64,000 bases of DNA, taken from positions 44,244 to 108,243 of the forward strand of contig NZ_JAMZIE010000007.1 of assembly GCF_024178165.1 (NCBI RefSeq), in the 5' to 3' direction. The translations under genes were made by a program, and so were the position numbers. Of the stretch, positions 35,929 through 45,897 are shown one piece after another (position 1 is the stretch's first letter; every line of letters starts with the position of its first letter). The DNA is from Halohasta salina. GTDB taxonomy: Archaea; Halobacteriota; Halobacteria; Halobacteriales; Haloferacaceae. The notes beneath the pieces were generated by a model, which saw only the letters and a program-made list of their open reading frames with translations, was not told where the DNA came from and made no database searches.

Positions 35929-36722
35929 TCGTCGACCTCCGTCGGGGCGATGTCGGGCGTGTCCGACCGGTTCCGGAGGAAGTCGACGACGGCCTCGCGG
36001 GTCGCGGCGACCCCGCCGATGATCGTGATGGCAGGGGGTTCGATCCCCCGCTGGTCGCGGACGTCGACGATGGTTTCCATCGTCCCGGTGGCCACACGCA
36101 TGTTCGGCCACGTCGCCCGCTCGACCAGCGCCACTGGGGTATCGGGATCCATTCCCGCATCGAGCAGCGCCTCGATATAGAGCGGCAGCTTGCCGACGCC
36201 CATCAGGACGATCAGCGTCCCGCCGGTCGCCGCCAGCGCCGCCCAGTCGACGGCCGACTCGTCTTTGGTCGGATCCTCGTGGCCGGTGACGAAGGAAACA
36301 CTTGAGACGTGATCCCGATGTGTGACCGGAATCCCGGCGACGCCCGCACCCGCGATCGGCGAGGTGATTCCGGGGACGACCTCGAAGGGGATGCCGTTGG
36401 CCGCGAGGTGTTCCATCTCCTCGCCGCCGCGGCCGAAGACGAACGGGTCGCCGCCCTTCAGCCGGACGACGGTGTTACCCGCCTCGGCGAGGTCGACCAG
36501 CCGTCGGTTGGTGTACTCCTGTGGCGTCCACTCGCCGTCGGCGCGTTTGCCGACGTCCTCGCGTTTGTCGTCGGGGATTTCGCCGAGGATTTCCGGCCCG
36601 GGGAGCTTGTCGTGGAGCACGACATCGGCCTCCTCAAGCAGGCGGCGGGCCTTGACCGTCATCAGTTCCGGATCGCCGGGCCCGCTGCCGACCAGATAGA
36701 CGGTGCCCACGTCGTCAGGCAT
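35925..36722 (-). CDS. cobA: Uroporphyrinogen-III C-methyltransferase
   Basis: A 265-residue SAM-dependent methylase with VYLVGSGPGDPELMTVKA at the start, VVRLKGGDPFVFGRGGEE, and VPGITSPIAGAG. It makes precorrin-2, the branch to siroheme, cobalamin and (via siroheme) archaeal heme. The start is chosen at MPDDVGTVYL; it overlaps the hemC end by 8 bp. Haloarchaea make heme through siroheme, so this step serves both. Confidence 0.92.
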   Translation of the reverse strand: MPDDVGTVYLVGSGPGDPELMTVKARRLLEEADVVLHDKLPGPEILGEIPDDKREDVGKRADGEWTPQEYTNRRLVDLAEAGNTVVRLKGGDPFVFGRGGEEMEHLAANGIPFEVVPGITSPIAGAGVAGIPVTHRDHVSSVSFVTGHEDPTKDESAVDWAALAATGGTLIVLMGVGKLPLYIEALLDAGMDPDTPVALVERATWPNMRVATGTMETIVDVRDQRGIEPPAITIIGGVAATREAVVDFLRNRSDTPDIAPTEVDE

Positions 36723-37833
36723 CCTCACCACCCATCACGGTGTCCGCGCCGCCGTCGGCCGCGTCGGCGTCCTCGTCGGCGATCCGGCGGGCCTCCTCGA
36801 TCAGTTCGGCGGCCCCGCGCTCCCGGAGGTCCGCGGCGAAGTCGGCGGCCGCGCTGGCGTGGTTGGCCACCGGCAGGTCCCGCGTCGCCTCGATGACCTC
36901 GCTGCCGTCGTGGCTGAGGATCTGGGCACGGGTCTGGACGTACTCGCCTTGCAGGATCGCGCTTACGCCGATGGGGGCGATACAGCCGCCGCCGACTTCG
37001 GCGAGGACGGTGCGCTCGACGGTGGTCTCGATCCGGCTCCGGGGGTGGTCGACGGCCTCACGGATCGTCTCGACCGTCTCGCTGTCGCTGGCCGTGACTG
37101 CGATCGCGCCCTGTCCCGGCGACGGGACGAAGGAGTTCGTCGGGAGTTGGGTGGTCGGGACGTCGTCGTAGAGGCCGCTCCGGCGAAGTCCGGCCTCCGC
37201 GAGGACGATGGCGTCCATCTCGGTCTCGACGCGGCGTTCCATCGCGTCGCGTTCGATCTGGGTGCGTTCGGTGAACCACTCGTCGGGGTCTTGGGCGTCT
37301 TCTCCGTCCTCTTCGGCGTCGACGAGGCGCTGGTGTTCGCGCTGCAGCGAGGGCGCAAGCAGCTTTTCGAGGCGGGTGTCGACGTTGCCCCGTAGCGGGA
37401 CGATTTCGAGGTCGGGACGGGCCGCGAGCAGTTGGGCGCTTCGGCGGAGCGAACTCGTGCCGACGACTGCCTCGGGAGAAAGTTGGTCGAGTTCGGTACC
37501 GTCGGGCGTCACGAGCACGTCGCCGGAGGGGGCGCGTTCGGGGACTCCGGCGACCACGAGGTCATCTGGCATCTCGGTCGGCATGTCCTTCATCGAGTGG
37601 ACCGCCGCGTCGAGTTCTCCGGCGAGGACCTTCTCGTCGAGCGAGCGGACGAACGCCCCGGTTTTGCCGAGGCGGTGGATGAGTTCGTCCCGAAGCTGGT
37701 CGCCGGTGGTGTCGACTTCGGTGAGCGTCACCTCGCGGCGGCGCGAATCGAGCTGGGATTTGACGGCGGTGGCCTGCCGGAGCGCGAGGTCCGAACCGCG
37801 GGTGGCAAGCCGGATGTCGGCGTCTGTGGTCAT
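36715..37833 (-). CDS. hemC: Hydroxymethylbilane synthase
   Basis: A 372-residue porphobilinogen deaminase. It has IRLATRGSDLALRQA at the N-terminus and the dipyrromethane cofactor cysteine in AEVGGGCIAPIG. An insertion around residues 150-175 (acidic EEDGEDAQDPDEW) is haloarchaea-like. It lies between hemL and sumT in a four-gene operon. Confidence 0.94.
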   Translation of the reverse strand: MTTDADIRLATRGSDLALRQATAVKSQLDSRRREVTLTEVDTTGDQLRDELIHRLGKTGAFVRSLDEKVLAGELDAAVHSMKDMPTEMPDDLVVAGVPERAPSGDVLVTPDGTELDQLSPEAVVGTSSLRRSAQLLAARPDLEIVPLRGNVDTRLEKLLAPSLQREHQRLVDAEEDGEDAQDPDEWFTERTQIERDAMERRVETEMDAIVLAEAGLRRSGLYDDVPTTQLPTNSFVPSPGQGAIAVTASDSETVETIREAVDHPRSRIETTVERTVLAEVGGGCIAPIGVSAILQGEYVQTRAQILSHDGSEVIEATRDLPVANHASAAADFAADLRERGAAELIEEARRIADEDADAADGGADTVMGGEDA

Positions 37834-37885
37834 ACCTACACCTCAGGGCGGGGCCCCAAAAGCCCATCAGTTCCCGATTCCGAAC

Positions 37886-39223
37886 TCAGAGCGCTTCGGC
37901 GTAGGCCTCCAGCGTCGACTCGATGTCTTCCTCGGAGTGGGCATACGAGACGAACTGCGATTCGAACTGGTTGGCCGTCAGGAAGACACCGCGATCTTTC
38001 ATCTCCTGCCAGAACAACCGCTCCCAGCGGTCAGTCTCGGCGTTGGCGACGTCCGCGCCCGTCTTCGGACAGGAATCGAAGTTCGGACAGTTGGGGTCCT
38101 GTCGACACCCCGCGCCACAGGCATCGCCCCGCTCGGTCGCGCCGTCGCGGGTGAAAATCACTTTGAACATGCTGTCGGTGCCGACGACGGTGTACTGGGG
38201 AGCCCGTTCTTCGAGCAGGTCGGTCAGCCCGCTGCGGAGCTGGTCGGCCAGCCCGTTGATGTGGTCGTAGACGTCGTGTTCGGCCGCGTACTCCAGCGTG
38301 GCGAGTCCGGCGGCCATCGTGACGGGATGCCCCGAGAAGGTCCCCGACTGGAACACGTCGCCCGAGGGGGTGAAGTGCTCGATGATGTTCGATTTGCCGC
38401 CGATCGCGCCGACAGGGAACCCCCCGCCGACGATTTTCCCGAACGTCGTGAGATCCGGCGTCACGCCGAACTTACCCTGTGCGCACTGGAGGCCGCCAAC
38501 CCGGAAGCCGGTGATCACTTCGTCGAAAATCAACAGCGAGCCGTAGTCGTCACAGAGTTCCCGCAGGGTCTCGTGGTAGCCCTCGACCGGGCAGACGATC
38601 CCGTTGTTGCCGAGGATCGGCTCGGTGAGGACCGCGGCGATTTCCTCGCCGTGGGCCTCGAACACCGACCGGATCGCCTCGGGGTCATTGAACGGGACCG
38701 GAATGGTATGGTCGGCGAACGACTGGGGGATGCCGGCCGTCGACGGCGAGGGGTTGTGGGGGTCGCCCTCGACGAGCGTCGACTCCTGTGCGCCGTGGTA
38801 GCCGCCCTGCATGACGACGATCTTGTCGCGGCCGGTGTAGGCCCGAGCGAGGCGGACCGCCGAGACCGTCGCCTCGGTGCCGGAGTTGACAAAGCGGATC
38901 ATCTCGACACTGGGGACGTGACGGGCGACGAACTCCGCGAGTTCGACTTCGATCTCGGTCGGCGCGCCGTACATCGGCCCCGCCGAGGCGTGGGATTGGA
39001 TCGCCGACTGGACCGACTCGGGGAGGTCGTGGCCGAACAGCAGTGGGCCGTACCCCATCACGTAGTCGACGTATCGGTTGCCATCGGCATCGATGACGTG
39101 GGCACCGTCGCCGCGTTCGATGAAGAAGGGGTACGGTTGGGTCGCTCGCACCGAGGAGTTGACCCCGCCGGGCAGCACTGACAGCGCCCGATCGTAGAGC
39201 TCACGGGAGCGTTCGTGGTTCAT
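37886..39223 (-). CDS. hemL: Glutamate-1-semialdehyde 2,1-aminomutase
   Basis: A 445-residue PLP enzyme making 5-aminolevulinate. The motifs [31 protein letters not shown] and [17 protein letters not shown] (PLP lysine in TFGK) are clear. A cysteine-containing insert ([14 protein letters not shown]) around residue 358 is notable; it could bind metal. hemL starts the run hemL-hemC-cobA-hemD, with 52 bp to hemC. Confidence 0.94.
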   Translation of the reverse strand: MNHERSRELYDRALSVLPGGVNSSVRATQPYPFFIERGDGAHVIDADGNRYVDYVMGYGPLLFGHDLPESVQSAIQSHASAGPMYGAPTEIEVELAEFVARHVPSVEMIRFVNSGTEATVSAVRLARAYTGRDKIVVMQGGYHGAQESTLVEGDPHNPSPSTAGIPQSFADHTIPVPFNDPEAIRSVFEAHGEEIAAVLTEPILGNNGIVCPVEGYHETLRELCDDYGSLLIFDEVITGFRVGGLQCAQGKFGVTPDLTTFGKIVGGGFPVGAIGGKSNIIEHFTPSGDVFQSGTFSGHPVTMAAGLATLEYAAEHDVYDHINGLADQLRSGLTDLLEERAPQYTVVGTDSMFKVIFTRDGATERGDACGAGCRQDPNCPNFDSCPKTGADVANAETDRWERLFWQEMKDRGVFLTANQFESQFVSYAHSEEDIESTLEAYAEAL

Positions 39224-39353
39224 ACCACGCGTTTCGACTCCCGGAACTTGTGCATGTCGGGAGTCGCGGCCGCAACGGACGAACGGAAAAGGAGTGTGGT
39301 GTCCCGGAGTGGGACGGAGTGTCAGAGGGGTCGGTCGTGGGGTGCCGATCCTG

Positions 39354-41033
39354 TTAGACCGCCTCCGTACCCTCTTTGCCAGTGCGGACCTGCACCGCGT
39401 TCTCGACGTCCATCACGAAGATCTTGCCGTCGCCCGGCTCGCCGGTGTTGGCCGCCTCGCGGATCGCCGCGACAACCTCGCTGGCGGGCACGTCGGCGAC
39501 GACACACTCGATTTTTGCCTTCTGGTGGAGGTCGACCGTGTACTCCTCGCCGCGCCAGCTGCCCTTTTTGGCGGGCTGGCTGCCACGACCGGAGACGTTA
39601 GTAACCGTCAGCGACGGCGCGCCGACCTCTGCGAGGGCCTGCTTGACCGCACCGAGCTTTTCGGGACGGATCACCGAGGTGATCATCTTAATCTCACCGC
39701 CGGCCTCGCCGCCGTCGGTGCGGAACTCGTGGTCGTCAGCACTGCTGCCGCCGTCGGTTTTGATCTCGAACTCGTCGGCGCTCATGCCGTCGCCGCCGTC
39801 GGTGGCGATCCGGTCGCTGCCGAACTCGGGGTAGGTGTCGACGCCGTGTTCGGAGATGTCGAGGCCGTCCTGTTCGTGTTCGGGCGTGACGCGTGCTTCG
39901 CCGGTCATCTTGAACACGTACCAGATGATTGCAGTTGCAGTGAGCGTCCAGCCGCCGATGATGACAACACCGACGACTTGGGCGATGAACTGGTCGGCGA
40001 CCGACTCGACGGCACCCGGCACGGCGACGAACGGCATCAGCAGCGCGCCGAGGACACCCGCACTACCGTGGACGGGGAACACGGCACAGACATCGTCGAT
40101 CTTGAGCCGCTCCGAGACGAATTCGAAGACGATGGGGAGCTGCGCGCCAGCCAGCAGGCCGACGATGATGGCACCCCACCAGCTGGTCGTGTTCGTAATG
40201 GCGGTGATACCGGCCAGTCCGGCAAGCATCCCGTTGGCCGTGTACAGCGTGTCGACCTTGCCGGTTTTGAGGTAGGCAACGGCGGCCGAACCGATCGCGC
40301 CGGTCGCCATCGCCATCGTCGTCGTCATGACGACGAGACTCAGCGTGTTCGCGCCGTCACCGAGGTCGAAGGCACCGGCGGTGCCGACGTTGAAGCCGTA
40401 CCAGCCGAAACACAGCATGAGCGTGCCGAGCACGGCGAAGGTCATCGAGTGGCCAGGGATGACGTTTACCGAGCCGTCCTCGTTGTAGCGGTCCATCCGT
40501 GGGCCGAGAATCGCTGCGGCCGTGAGACCGGCGATGCCGCCCATTCCGTGGACGATCATCCCACCGGCGAAGTCGGCGAAGGCGGTGCCGGTAATCTGCT
40601 CGACGAGGTCCGGACCGGGAGCGGCCCACGTCATCGCCGTGACCATCGGGTAGATCACTGCGGCCAGCAGGAACGTGTAGGTGACGTAGGCGCGGAGTTT
40701 CGCGCGGCCGGCGACGGCACCCGAAACGATCGTCGCGGCGGTCATTGCGAAGACAGCACCGTAGAACCAGCCGACGTAGCCGCCGGCACCGGCGGCGGGT
40801 GCGAACCCAGCACCGGTCATCAGGCTCTCGAAGCCGGTTCCGATCAGGAAGAACACGGTGACGCCGATTCCCCACGTCAGCATGTTCTTCGTGAGCTGGT
40901 TGGCGACGTTCTTCGAGCGTACCTGCCCCGCCTCCAGCATGGCGAAGCCGGCGTGCATGAAGAAGATCAGGAACGATACAGTCAGGATCCACGTCTGGTT
41001 GATCGCTTCGACCGCTGTGGCGACATCAGTCAT
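39354..41033 (-). CDS. Ammonium transporter fused to PII signalling domain
   Basis: A 559-residue fusion. Residues 1-400 are an Amt transporter with eleven helices; [19 protein letters not shown] and the pore-lining segment [15 protein letters not shown] are visible. After an acidic linker of about 50 residues, residues 448-559 form a PII domain starting [20 protein letters not shown] with T-loop GRGSQ...[15 protein letters not shown] and the C-terminal [20 protein letters not shown]. In other organisms GlnK is a separate protein that plugs Amt; here it is tethered. The tyrosine uridylylated in bacteria aligns with GEEY. Confidence 0.92.
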   Translation of the reverse strand: MTDVATAVEAINQTWILTVSFLIFFMHAGFAMLEAGQVRSKNVANQLTKNMLTWGIGVTVFFLIGTGFESLMTGAGFAPAAGAGGYVGWFYGAVFAMTAATIVSGAVAGRAKLRAYVTYTFLLAAVIYPMVTAMTWAAPGPDLVEQITGTAFADFAGGMIVHGMGGIAGLTAAAILGPRMDRYNEDGSVNVIPGHSMTFAVLGTLMLCFGWYGFNVGTAGAFDLGDGANTLSLVVMTTTMAMATGAIGSAAVAYLKTGKVDTLYTANGMLAGLAGITAITNTTSWWGAIIVGLLAGAQLPIVFEFVSERLKIDDVCAVFPVHGSAGVLGALLMPFVAVPGAVESVADQFIAQVVGVVIIGGWTLTATAIIWYVFKMTGEARVTPEHEQDGLDISEHGVDTYPEFGSDRIATDGGDGMSADEFEIKTDGGSSADDHEFRTDGGEAGGEIKMITSVIRPEKLGAVKQALAEVGAPSLTVTNVSGRGSQPAKKGSWRGEEYTVDLHQKAKIECVVADVPASEVVAAIREAANTGEPGDGKIFVMDVENAVQVRTGKEGTEAV

Positions 41034-41046
41034 AGGCTGTCCTCCA

Positions 41047-41060
41047 GTTGGATTACCAAC
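41047..41060. promoter_or_regulatory. Palindrome in the amt-PII promoter
   Basis: GTTGG-ATTA-CCAAC lies 14 bp upstream of the start codon of the ammonium transporter gene (41033), between it and a TATA-like TTGTAAACG at about 41068-41078. This is where a repressor would sit. No known nitrogen-regulator consensus is claimed. Confidence 0.4.
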
Positions 41061-41406
41061 GCTGTACGTTTACAATCGGACACCGTGTTGTGCTCCACGG
41101 GCATGGTTGTTTTCGGAATCACGATTGAGACTCATGGAACAGACGGGTATAAGGTTAATCGTTGACAAATACCGTATTTCGGCTATATTAATAGACGGCT
41201 GTTAAAAATACGATCTAATAATATGTGTATAAGGTTGTATAGCAGCCACCTGAACGACAATTCTTGCCGAACAAGTTGACGTCTGTTTTGTCAGATTAAA
41301 TATATTTGATGGAGAGCGATGCTGGCGGCCTGATCGGCACGCGCGTTACCAAATCGGCTGAATCGGCTGAAATCGGAGAGAAGAAGCTCTATACAGCGAG
41401 AACTAG
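41061..41406. other. Noncoding AT-rich gap between amt-PII and radA
   Basis: Apart from the promoter palindrome at its left end, this 346-bp stretch has no gene that I can support. It is AT-rich compared with its surroundings (for instance 41170-41310), with several TATA-like runs. At 41352-41376 a 9-bp direct repeat AATCGGCTG AATCGGCTG is followed by AAATCGG. It lies just downstream of the radA stop and could be a transcript end. Confidence 0.5.
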
Positions 41407-42438
41407 TTATTCGGGCTTCAGCCCCTCGTTTTGCACGCGCATCACGCTCTCGCCGTCCGCGAGGTTGGGGGCGTCGACCAGTCGAACGATTCGTTTGTCG
41501 CCTTTCGACTTCCGGAGGTAGATCCGGAACGTCGAGGTGTGGCCCAGAATGTTGCCACCGATCGGCTGGGTCGGGTCGCCGAAGTACGAATCGGGGTTGG
41601 CCGCGACCTGATTGGTGACGAGGATCGAGGTATTGTACAGATCGCCGATTCGCATCAGATCGTGCAGGTGTTTGTTCAGTTTCTGCTGGCGCTCGGCGAG
41701 TTCGCCGCGGCCGACGTACTCGGCGCGGAAGTGGGCGGTCAGGGAGTCGACACAGACCATCCGGACGGGCCACTCGGTGTCCTCGTGTTCGCCGGCGAGT
41801 TCCTTGGCTTTCTCCGCCAGGAGGATCTGGTGGTTGGAGTTGAACGCCTTGGCGACGTGGATCCGGTCGAGGAAGTCCCCGACGAGTGCCTCCATCGTCT
41901 CCTCGTCGTCGATCGATCCCTCCATGCCGCGGTCTTCGAGGGTGGCTTCGAGGAGTTCGTCGTCGAGGCCCCGGACCATGTCGTCGATCCGCTCGGGGCG
42001 GAACGTGTCTTCGGTGTCGACGAAGATACAGGAGCCCCGGAGTCCGCCGTGTTCGGGCGGCAGTTGGACGTTGACCGCCATCTGGTGGGTGACCTGGGAC
42101 TTGCCAGCGCCGAACTCGCCGTAGACTTCCGTGATGGACTGGGTTTCGAGCCCGCCGCCCAGCAGGTCGTCGACCTCGTCGATCTGCCAGGAGAGCTTGC
42201 CGATCTCGTTGCGCCGTTCGAGGACGGTCGCGCCGGTCTCGAAGCCGCCGACGTCGGCGGCCTCGCGGGCGGCGTTGATGATGTCAGCAGCCGTGCTAGA
42301 GCCGATGTCGGCCGTGTTCGAGAGCTCGCCGGGGGAGGCGACCGCGATCGACTGATACGTCTCGTAGCCGGCCTCGATCAGTTTGTCCGCCGTGGCCGGT
42401 CCGACTCCGGGAAGGGTTTCGAGATCGTCGTCTGCCAT
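41407..42438 (-). CDS. radA: DNA repair and recombination protein RadA
   Basis: A 343-residue archaeal RadA recombinase. An N-terminal helix-hairpin-helix domain ([20 protein letters not shown]) precedes the RecA core with Walker [14 protein letters not shown] and Walker [14 protein letters not shown]. It forms filaments on single-stranded DNA for homologous recombination. Its length is normal, with no intein. The flanking gap on the left is noncoding. Confidence 0.97.
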   Translation of the reverse strand: MADDDLETLPGVGPATADKLIEAGYETYQSIAVASPGELSNTADIGSSTAADIINAAREAADVGGFETGATVLERRNEIGKLSWQIDEVDDLLGGGLETQSITEVYGEFGAGKSQVTHQMAVNVQLPPEHGGLRGSCIFVDTEDTFRPERIDDMVRGLDDELLEATLEDRGMEGSIDDEETMEALVGDFLDRIHVAKAFNSNHQILLAEKAKELAGEHEDTEWPVRMVCVDSLTAHFRAEYVGRGELAERQQKLNKHLHDLMRIGDLYNTSILVTNQVAANPDSYFGDPTQPIGGNILGHTSTFRIYLRKSKGDKRIVRLVDAPNLADGESVMRVQNEGLKPE

Positions 42439-42561
42439 TGTACACCGACCTTACTCGGTTCCGTACATAAACCCTCGTTAACTGCGGAGTGAAAGTGAAA
42501 AAGGCGAGCGTCGACGGCGGTCGTCGGGATCGATGCAATCAGCAACAGAATCGAAAGCGGG

Positions 42562-43170
42562 CTACTCCCACGGATGGCCGCCGGGACGGTCGGGCCACAA
42601 GGGATACCAGTAGCTCTCGTCGTCTTCAATCCCCAACTCGCCGTCGAGGACCGACTGGAGTTTGAATTCGGTTTTGTTGTCGCGTTCGTGGTCGCCTGCG
42701 GGGACGAACGGGTAGTAGCCCCCCCGGCGGAACGAGTAGATCCAGTAGGCGTGGTCGGTGTCACTTTTGTCGAAAGCGAACACGGCAGCCAGCAGCCGCG
42801 AGCCGTACCCCTGTTCGATGAACGTATCGGCAGCGAAGTGGATCGTCGTCAGCAGGTCCTCGGGATCGCTGTCGTCGAGGACCACCCAGTTGTAGCCGTG
42901 GTCGTCGGCGTGCTGGCTGAACGTCGTTCCCGTGTCCTCGGCTCCGGCTTCGAGGATCGCCTCGACCTCCGCGACCATCTCGCTGAAGTCGGTGCTGTCG
43001 ACCGACGAGAAACAGAGCGCCGCCTTGCCGGCGTTGTCGTAGCCGAGATCAGCCTCCATCGTCACGTAGGCGGTCGACATTCCGAAGAGGTCCTCGGGGT
43101 CGGCATCGCGGGTGGCGTCGGCCTCGGCGCTGACACCGAGGATCGACCGCACCGTATCCATCAATCCCAT
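42562..43170 (-). CDS. pspAB: PspA-associated protein PspAB
   Basis: A 202-residue protein beginning MGLMDTVRSILGVSAEADA and continuing DADPEDLFGMSTAYVTMEAD, the pattern I know for haloarchaeal PspAB. It has a conserved HADDHGYNWVVLDD segment and ends PDRPGGHPWE. It is thought to work with PspA in envelope-stress defence, but there is no pspA here and the function is not established. The ATG follows a short AT-poor spacer; longer upstream frame is not protein-like. Confidence 0.7.
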   Translation of the reverse strand: MGLMDTVRSILGVSAEADATRDADPEDLFGMSTAYVTMEADLGYDNAGKAALCFSSVDSTDFSEMVAEVEAILEAGAEDTGTTFSQHADDHGYNWVVLDDSDPEDLLTTIHFAADTFIEQGYGSRLLAAVFAFDKSDTDHAYWIYSFRRGGYYPFVPAGDHERDNKTEFKLQSVLDGELGIEDDESYWYPLWPDRPGGHPWE

Positions 43171-43407
43171 AGCGGGTCGTTGTGGACGAGGCCTAAAAGC
43201 CCCGCCGCCTGTGAGCCGCCTCTCGGTTGGCTGTTGTGGTAGACGAGTGGCTGGCCGGTCGACTGTCGGCCCGGTCGACTGTCGGGCGACACTGTCGGCC
43301 CACACTGGCAGTTTCGGAAACCTATGGTCGGCTTACCGCAACCAGCCGGCATGTAACTCGGAGTATGGTGTCTATACCCTTGTACGACGCGGTGAACCGA
43401 GGGTGTA

Positions 43408-44442
43408 ATGACAGCTGTCGACACGACCTCGCGGCGGGCGATGATCGCCGGGCTGTCGGCGGTCGCCGGGCTGTCGGTCGGGGGGTGTCTGGGCGACGCC
43501 GGACAGCGGCTGACGCTCGGCGTCGGGCCGGTCGACAGCCGGAGCCACCGGGCCGGTCGGGCGCTGGCGGTCGCCGCCGACCGCCACAGCGAGACGCTGC
43601 GGCTGACCACGACCGAGATCGACGGCCGGACCGAACGGCTCTACGCGCTCGACCGAGGGACCGTCGACGCCGCCGGCCTCGACAACACGACCCTCTACCG
43701 TGCCGCCGAGGGCGTCGGGGCCTTTGCGGCCGAACCGGTCGAGTCTCTCCCCCACCAAGGGTTCGGCTACGGCTGGCGCGACCACTACTGGCTGGCCACG
43801 AGCGATATCGAGTCGACGGCCGCCCTCGTCAACGTAGACGACGCCGGCGCGGGCGACGCGGGCGTGAGCAATGCGAGCGTGAATGAGACGAGCGCAGGCG
43901 ACGCCAGCGCGGTGTATCCGGGCCAGCCGGGGCGCCCCGGCCGACTGGTAACCGAACAACTCCTCCGGGCGGCGGGGCGCTGGGAGACCCTTCCGGTCGA
44001 CAACCGCCCGCGCGAGGTGGTGGCCGCGGCGGTCGACCGCGGGGAGATCGGGGCGGTAGCCGTGGTCGAAACCGACGGGCGGCTGGCCGATTGGTGTCGA
44101 CGGCTCGACGAGACCGCCGGCGACCGACTCGCGGCCGTCCCGATCGGTGAGGCGTTCGCCGGGGTGATCGACGCCGCGTCAAACGCGATGGCAACCGCCG
44201 TCGCACCGACCGGCTGGAGCGGGGCGTCCCTCCCCGAGCAGGTCGACGGCTGGCGGGTAGCGAGCCAGTGGCTGTTTGATCCGGCCGTCGACGGGGCGGC
44301 CGTCGCCGAACTCCGCGCGCTGGCCCGCGAACATGCCGACCTCGTCGACGCGCCGGCCGCCGCCGAGGCCGCCGTAGCCGGGGCGGTCATGCCGTCGCTG
44401 CCGGTCCACGAGGGTGTGGCCGACGCCGTGGAGGGTGCGTGA
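43408..44442 (+). CDS. TAXI-like solute-binding lipoprotein
   Basis: A 344-residue Tat lipoprotein: SRRAMIAGL near the N-terminus and lipobox VGGC. The mature part begins LTLGVGPVDSRSHRAGRALAVAAD and resembles TRAP-associated (TAXI) binding proteins, with LDRGTVDAAGLDNTTLY and PVDNRPREVVAAAVDRGEIG. An inserted Ala/Ser/Gly/Asp-rich stretch (about 150-172) is low complexity. The ligand is unknown. The gene is coupled to the membrane-protein gene downstream by a TGATG overlap. Confidence 0.6.
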   Translation: MTAVDTTSRRAMIAGLSAVAGLSVGGCLGDAGQRLTLGVGPVDSRSHRAGRALAVAADRHSETLRLTTTEIDGRTERLYALDRGTVDAAGLDNTTLYRAAEGVGAFAAEPVESLPHQGFGYGWRDHYWLATSDIESTAALVNVDDAGAGDAGVSNASVNETSAGDASAVYPGQPGRPGRLVTEQLLRAAGRWETLPVDNRPREVVAAAVDRGEIGAVAVVETDGRLADWCRRLDETAGDRLAAVPIGEAFAGVIDAASNAMATAVAPTGWSGASLPEQVDGWRVASQWLFDPAVDGAAVAELRALAREHADLVDAPAAAEAAVAGAVMPSLPVHEGVADAVEGA

Positions 44443-45887
44443 TGGCGTCGACCGAACCGGAGCCGAGCGGGGTCGGGCGATGGCTGCGATGGACCGGCCG
44501 GCAGGTCTGCCGGGTGGCGGCGCTGCTCGTATGGGCCGGGATCTGTGGCTACGCGTGGCTCCGGGGGGCGCTGCCGGCCCCCTACACGGTGGCGGCAGTC
44601 GGCGGCGTGGTCGGGGTGGCGCTGGCCGCAGGGCAGGTCTTCGACCGCCGGTGGCTCCCGGCGGCCCGCTCGGGAGTCGACCGGTGGCTGCTGGTCGGCT
44701 GTCTCGTCGGTGTCGCCGCCGGGACCGTCGGCGTCGGGCGGGCGGTAGTGGCCGGAGACGGTCGACCCGACGCGGTTTGGGGTGTCGTGCTGGTGGCTGC
44801 ACTGATCGGCCTCGCGTGGCGACTGGTCGACGGCCGGCTGGCCGGGGTCGCGGCGCTCGCATTCGCGGCGGCCGCGGCAGCCGATCCGGGCCCCGCACTC
44901 GTCACGGCGGTCGTGGCCGGTCCGGTGGGGGTCTACGGCACGCCGACGCGGGCGATCACGTGGCTGGGACCAGTCTGTCTCCTGGCCGGCGTCTGGCGAG
45001 CCGCCGGCCTCGGCCGCCAACTCCGGGCGCTGTGGCCGGTCGACGACGGAGCGTCCGAACTCCCTGCGGAGAGCCGGCGACTGCTCGGTGTGACGGCGCT
45101 CGTCGGCGTGCTGATCGCGTGGCGGACCGCGACCGGGCGGTCGGCGGCCGGCCTCGTCTGGGGGGCGGCGCTGCTGCCGGCGGCGCTGCTGCCGGCGGCG
45201 ATGGGTCTCCGCGAGCGACTGGTTGTGGTCCGCGGTCGACCGGCCGTATCGAGCGACACCGACGGTGAGAGCGAGGTCGACGGCGGGTGGCGATTAGTCA
45301 TCGCGGCCGGGCCGGTGGCACTGATGCGATGGCTGGTGGCCGGCCCCCGGCCCCCGGTCGGGACGGTGTTGGTCGCCGGCTGTCTGCTCGCCGTCGGGCT
45401 GTGTCTCCTCGCGGGGGTGGCCCGGACACTCGCGGGCGAGCGCAAGGATTCGGTAGGCAGTCGACCGGGCCGCCCGCCGATCGGCGGCCGGACTGTCGTC
45501 GACGGGGCGGTCGAGGGCGTGGGACTGCTGGCCCGGGTGGTGGTGGCGCTGGCGGTCGTCGGCGCGGCCGTGGCGGCCGCAGAAAGCGTCGGGCTGTCGA
45601 CGCGACTGCTGTCGGGGGTGTTGTGGCTCGGCGGCGGGTCGGTGGGTGGGCTGGTCGCCCTCGGCGGGCTGTGTGTCGTTGCCGGGGCGGCGATGCCGAC
45701 CCTCGCCGGCTACGCGGCCGCCGCGCTGGTCGCCGTCCCGCTGGTCCGGACACTGGCCGCCGTCGACCCGGTTGCGGCCCACCTCGGCGTCTGGTATGCG
45801 GTCGCCGTAGGCACACTGATCGCAGTGCTGTGGCGGCGGTCGGACCGCGGCGGGCTGGCCGGTGGGGTTATCCGCGCCCGCGCGTAG
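44442..45887 (+). CDS. Polytopic membrane protein, unknown, coupled to TAXI-like gene
   Basis: A 481-residue protein dominated by Ala, Gly, Val and Leu with about 12 hydrophobic segments. I see no TRAP permease signature, although a TAXI-type binding protein precedes it. Start ATG 44442 overlaps the previous stop (TGATG). A GTG three bases earlier is also possible. Local GC is higher than elsewhere in the window. It could be a transporter, but this rests on context only. Confidence 0.65.
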   Translation: MASTEPEPSGVGRWLRWTGRQVCRVAALLVWAGICGYAWLRGALPAPYTVAAVGGVVGVALAAGQVFDRRWLPAARSGVDRWLLVGCLVGVAAGTVGVGRAVVAGDGRPDAVWGVVLVAALIGLAWRLVDGRLAGVAALAFAAAAAADPGPALVTAVVAGPVGVYGTPTRAITWLGPVCLLAGVWRAAGLGRQLRALWPVDDGASELPAESRRLLGVTALVGVLIAWRTATGRSAAGLVWGAALLPAALLPAAMGLRERLVVVRGRPAVSSDTDGESEVDGGWRLVIAAGPVALMRWLVAGPRPPVGTVLVAGCLLAVGLCLLAGVARTLAGERKDSVGSRPGRPPIGGRTVVDGAVEGVGLLARVVVALAVVGAAVAAAESVGLSTRLLSGVLWLGGGSVGGLVALGGLCVVAGAAMPTLAGYAAAALVAVPLVRTLAAVDPVAAHLGVWYAVAVGTLIAVLWRRSDRGGLAGGVIRARA

Positions 45888-45897
45888 GAAACATCTA

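Noticed and set aside
43195..43310. Repeated GGTCGACTGTCGG segments before the TAXI-like gene
   Set aside because: GTCGAC-rich strings are abundant throughout this genome; the two copies are probably chance or slippage.
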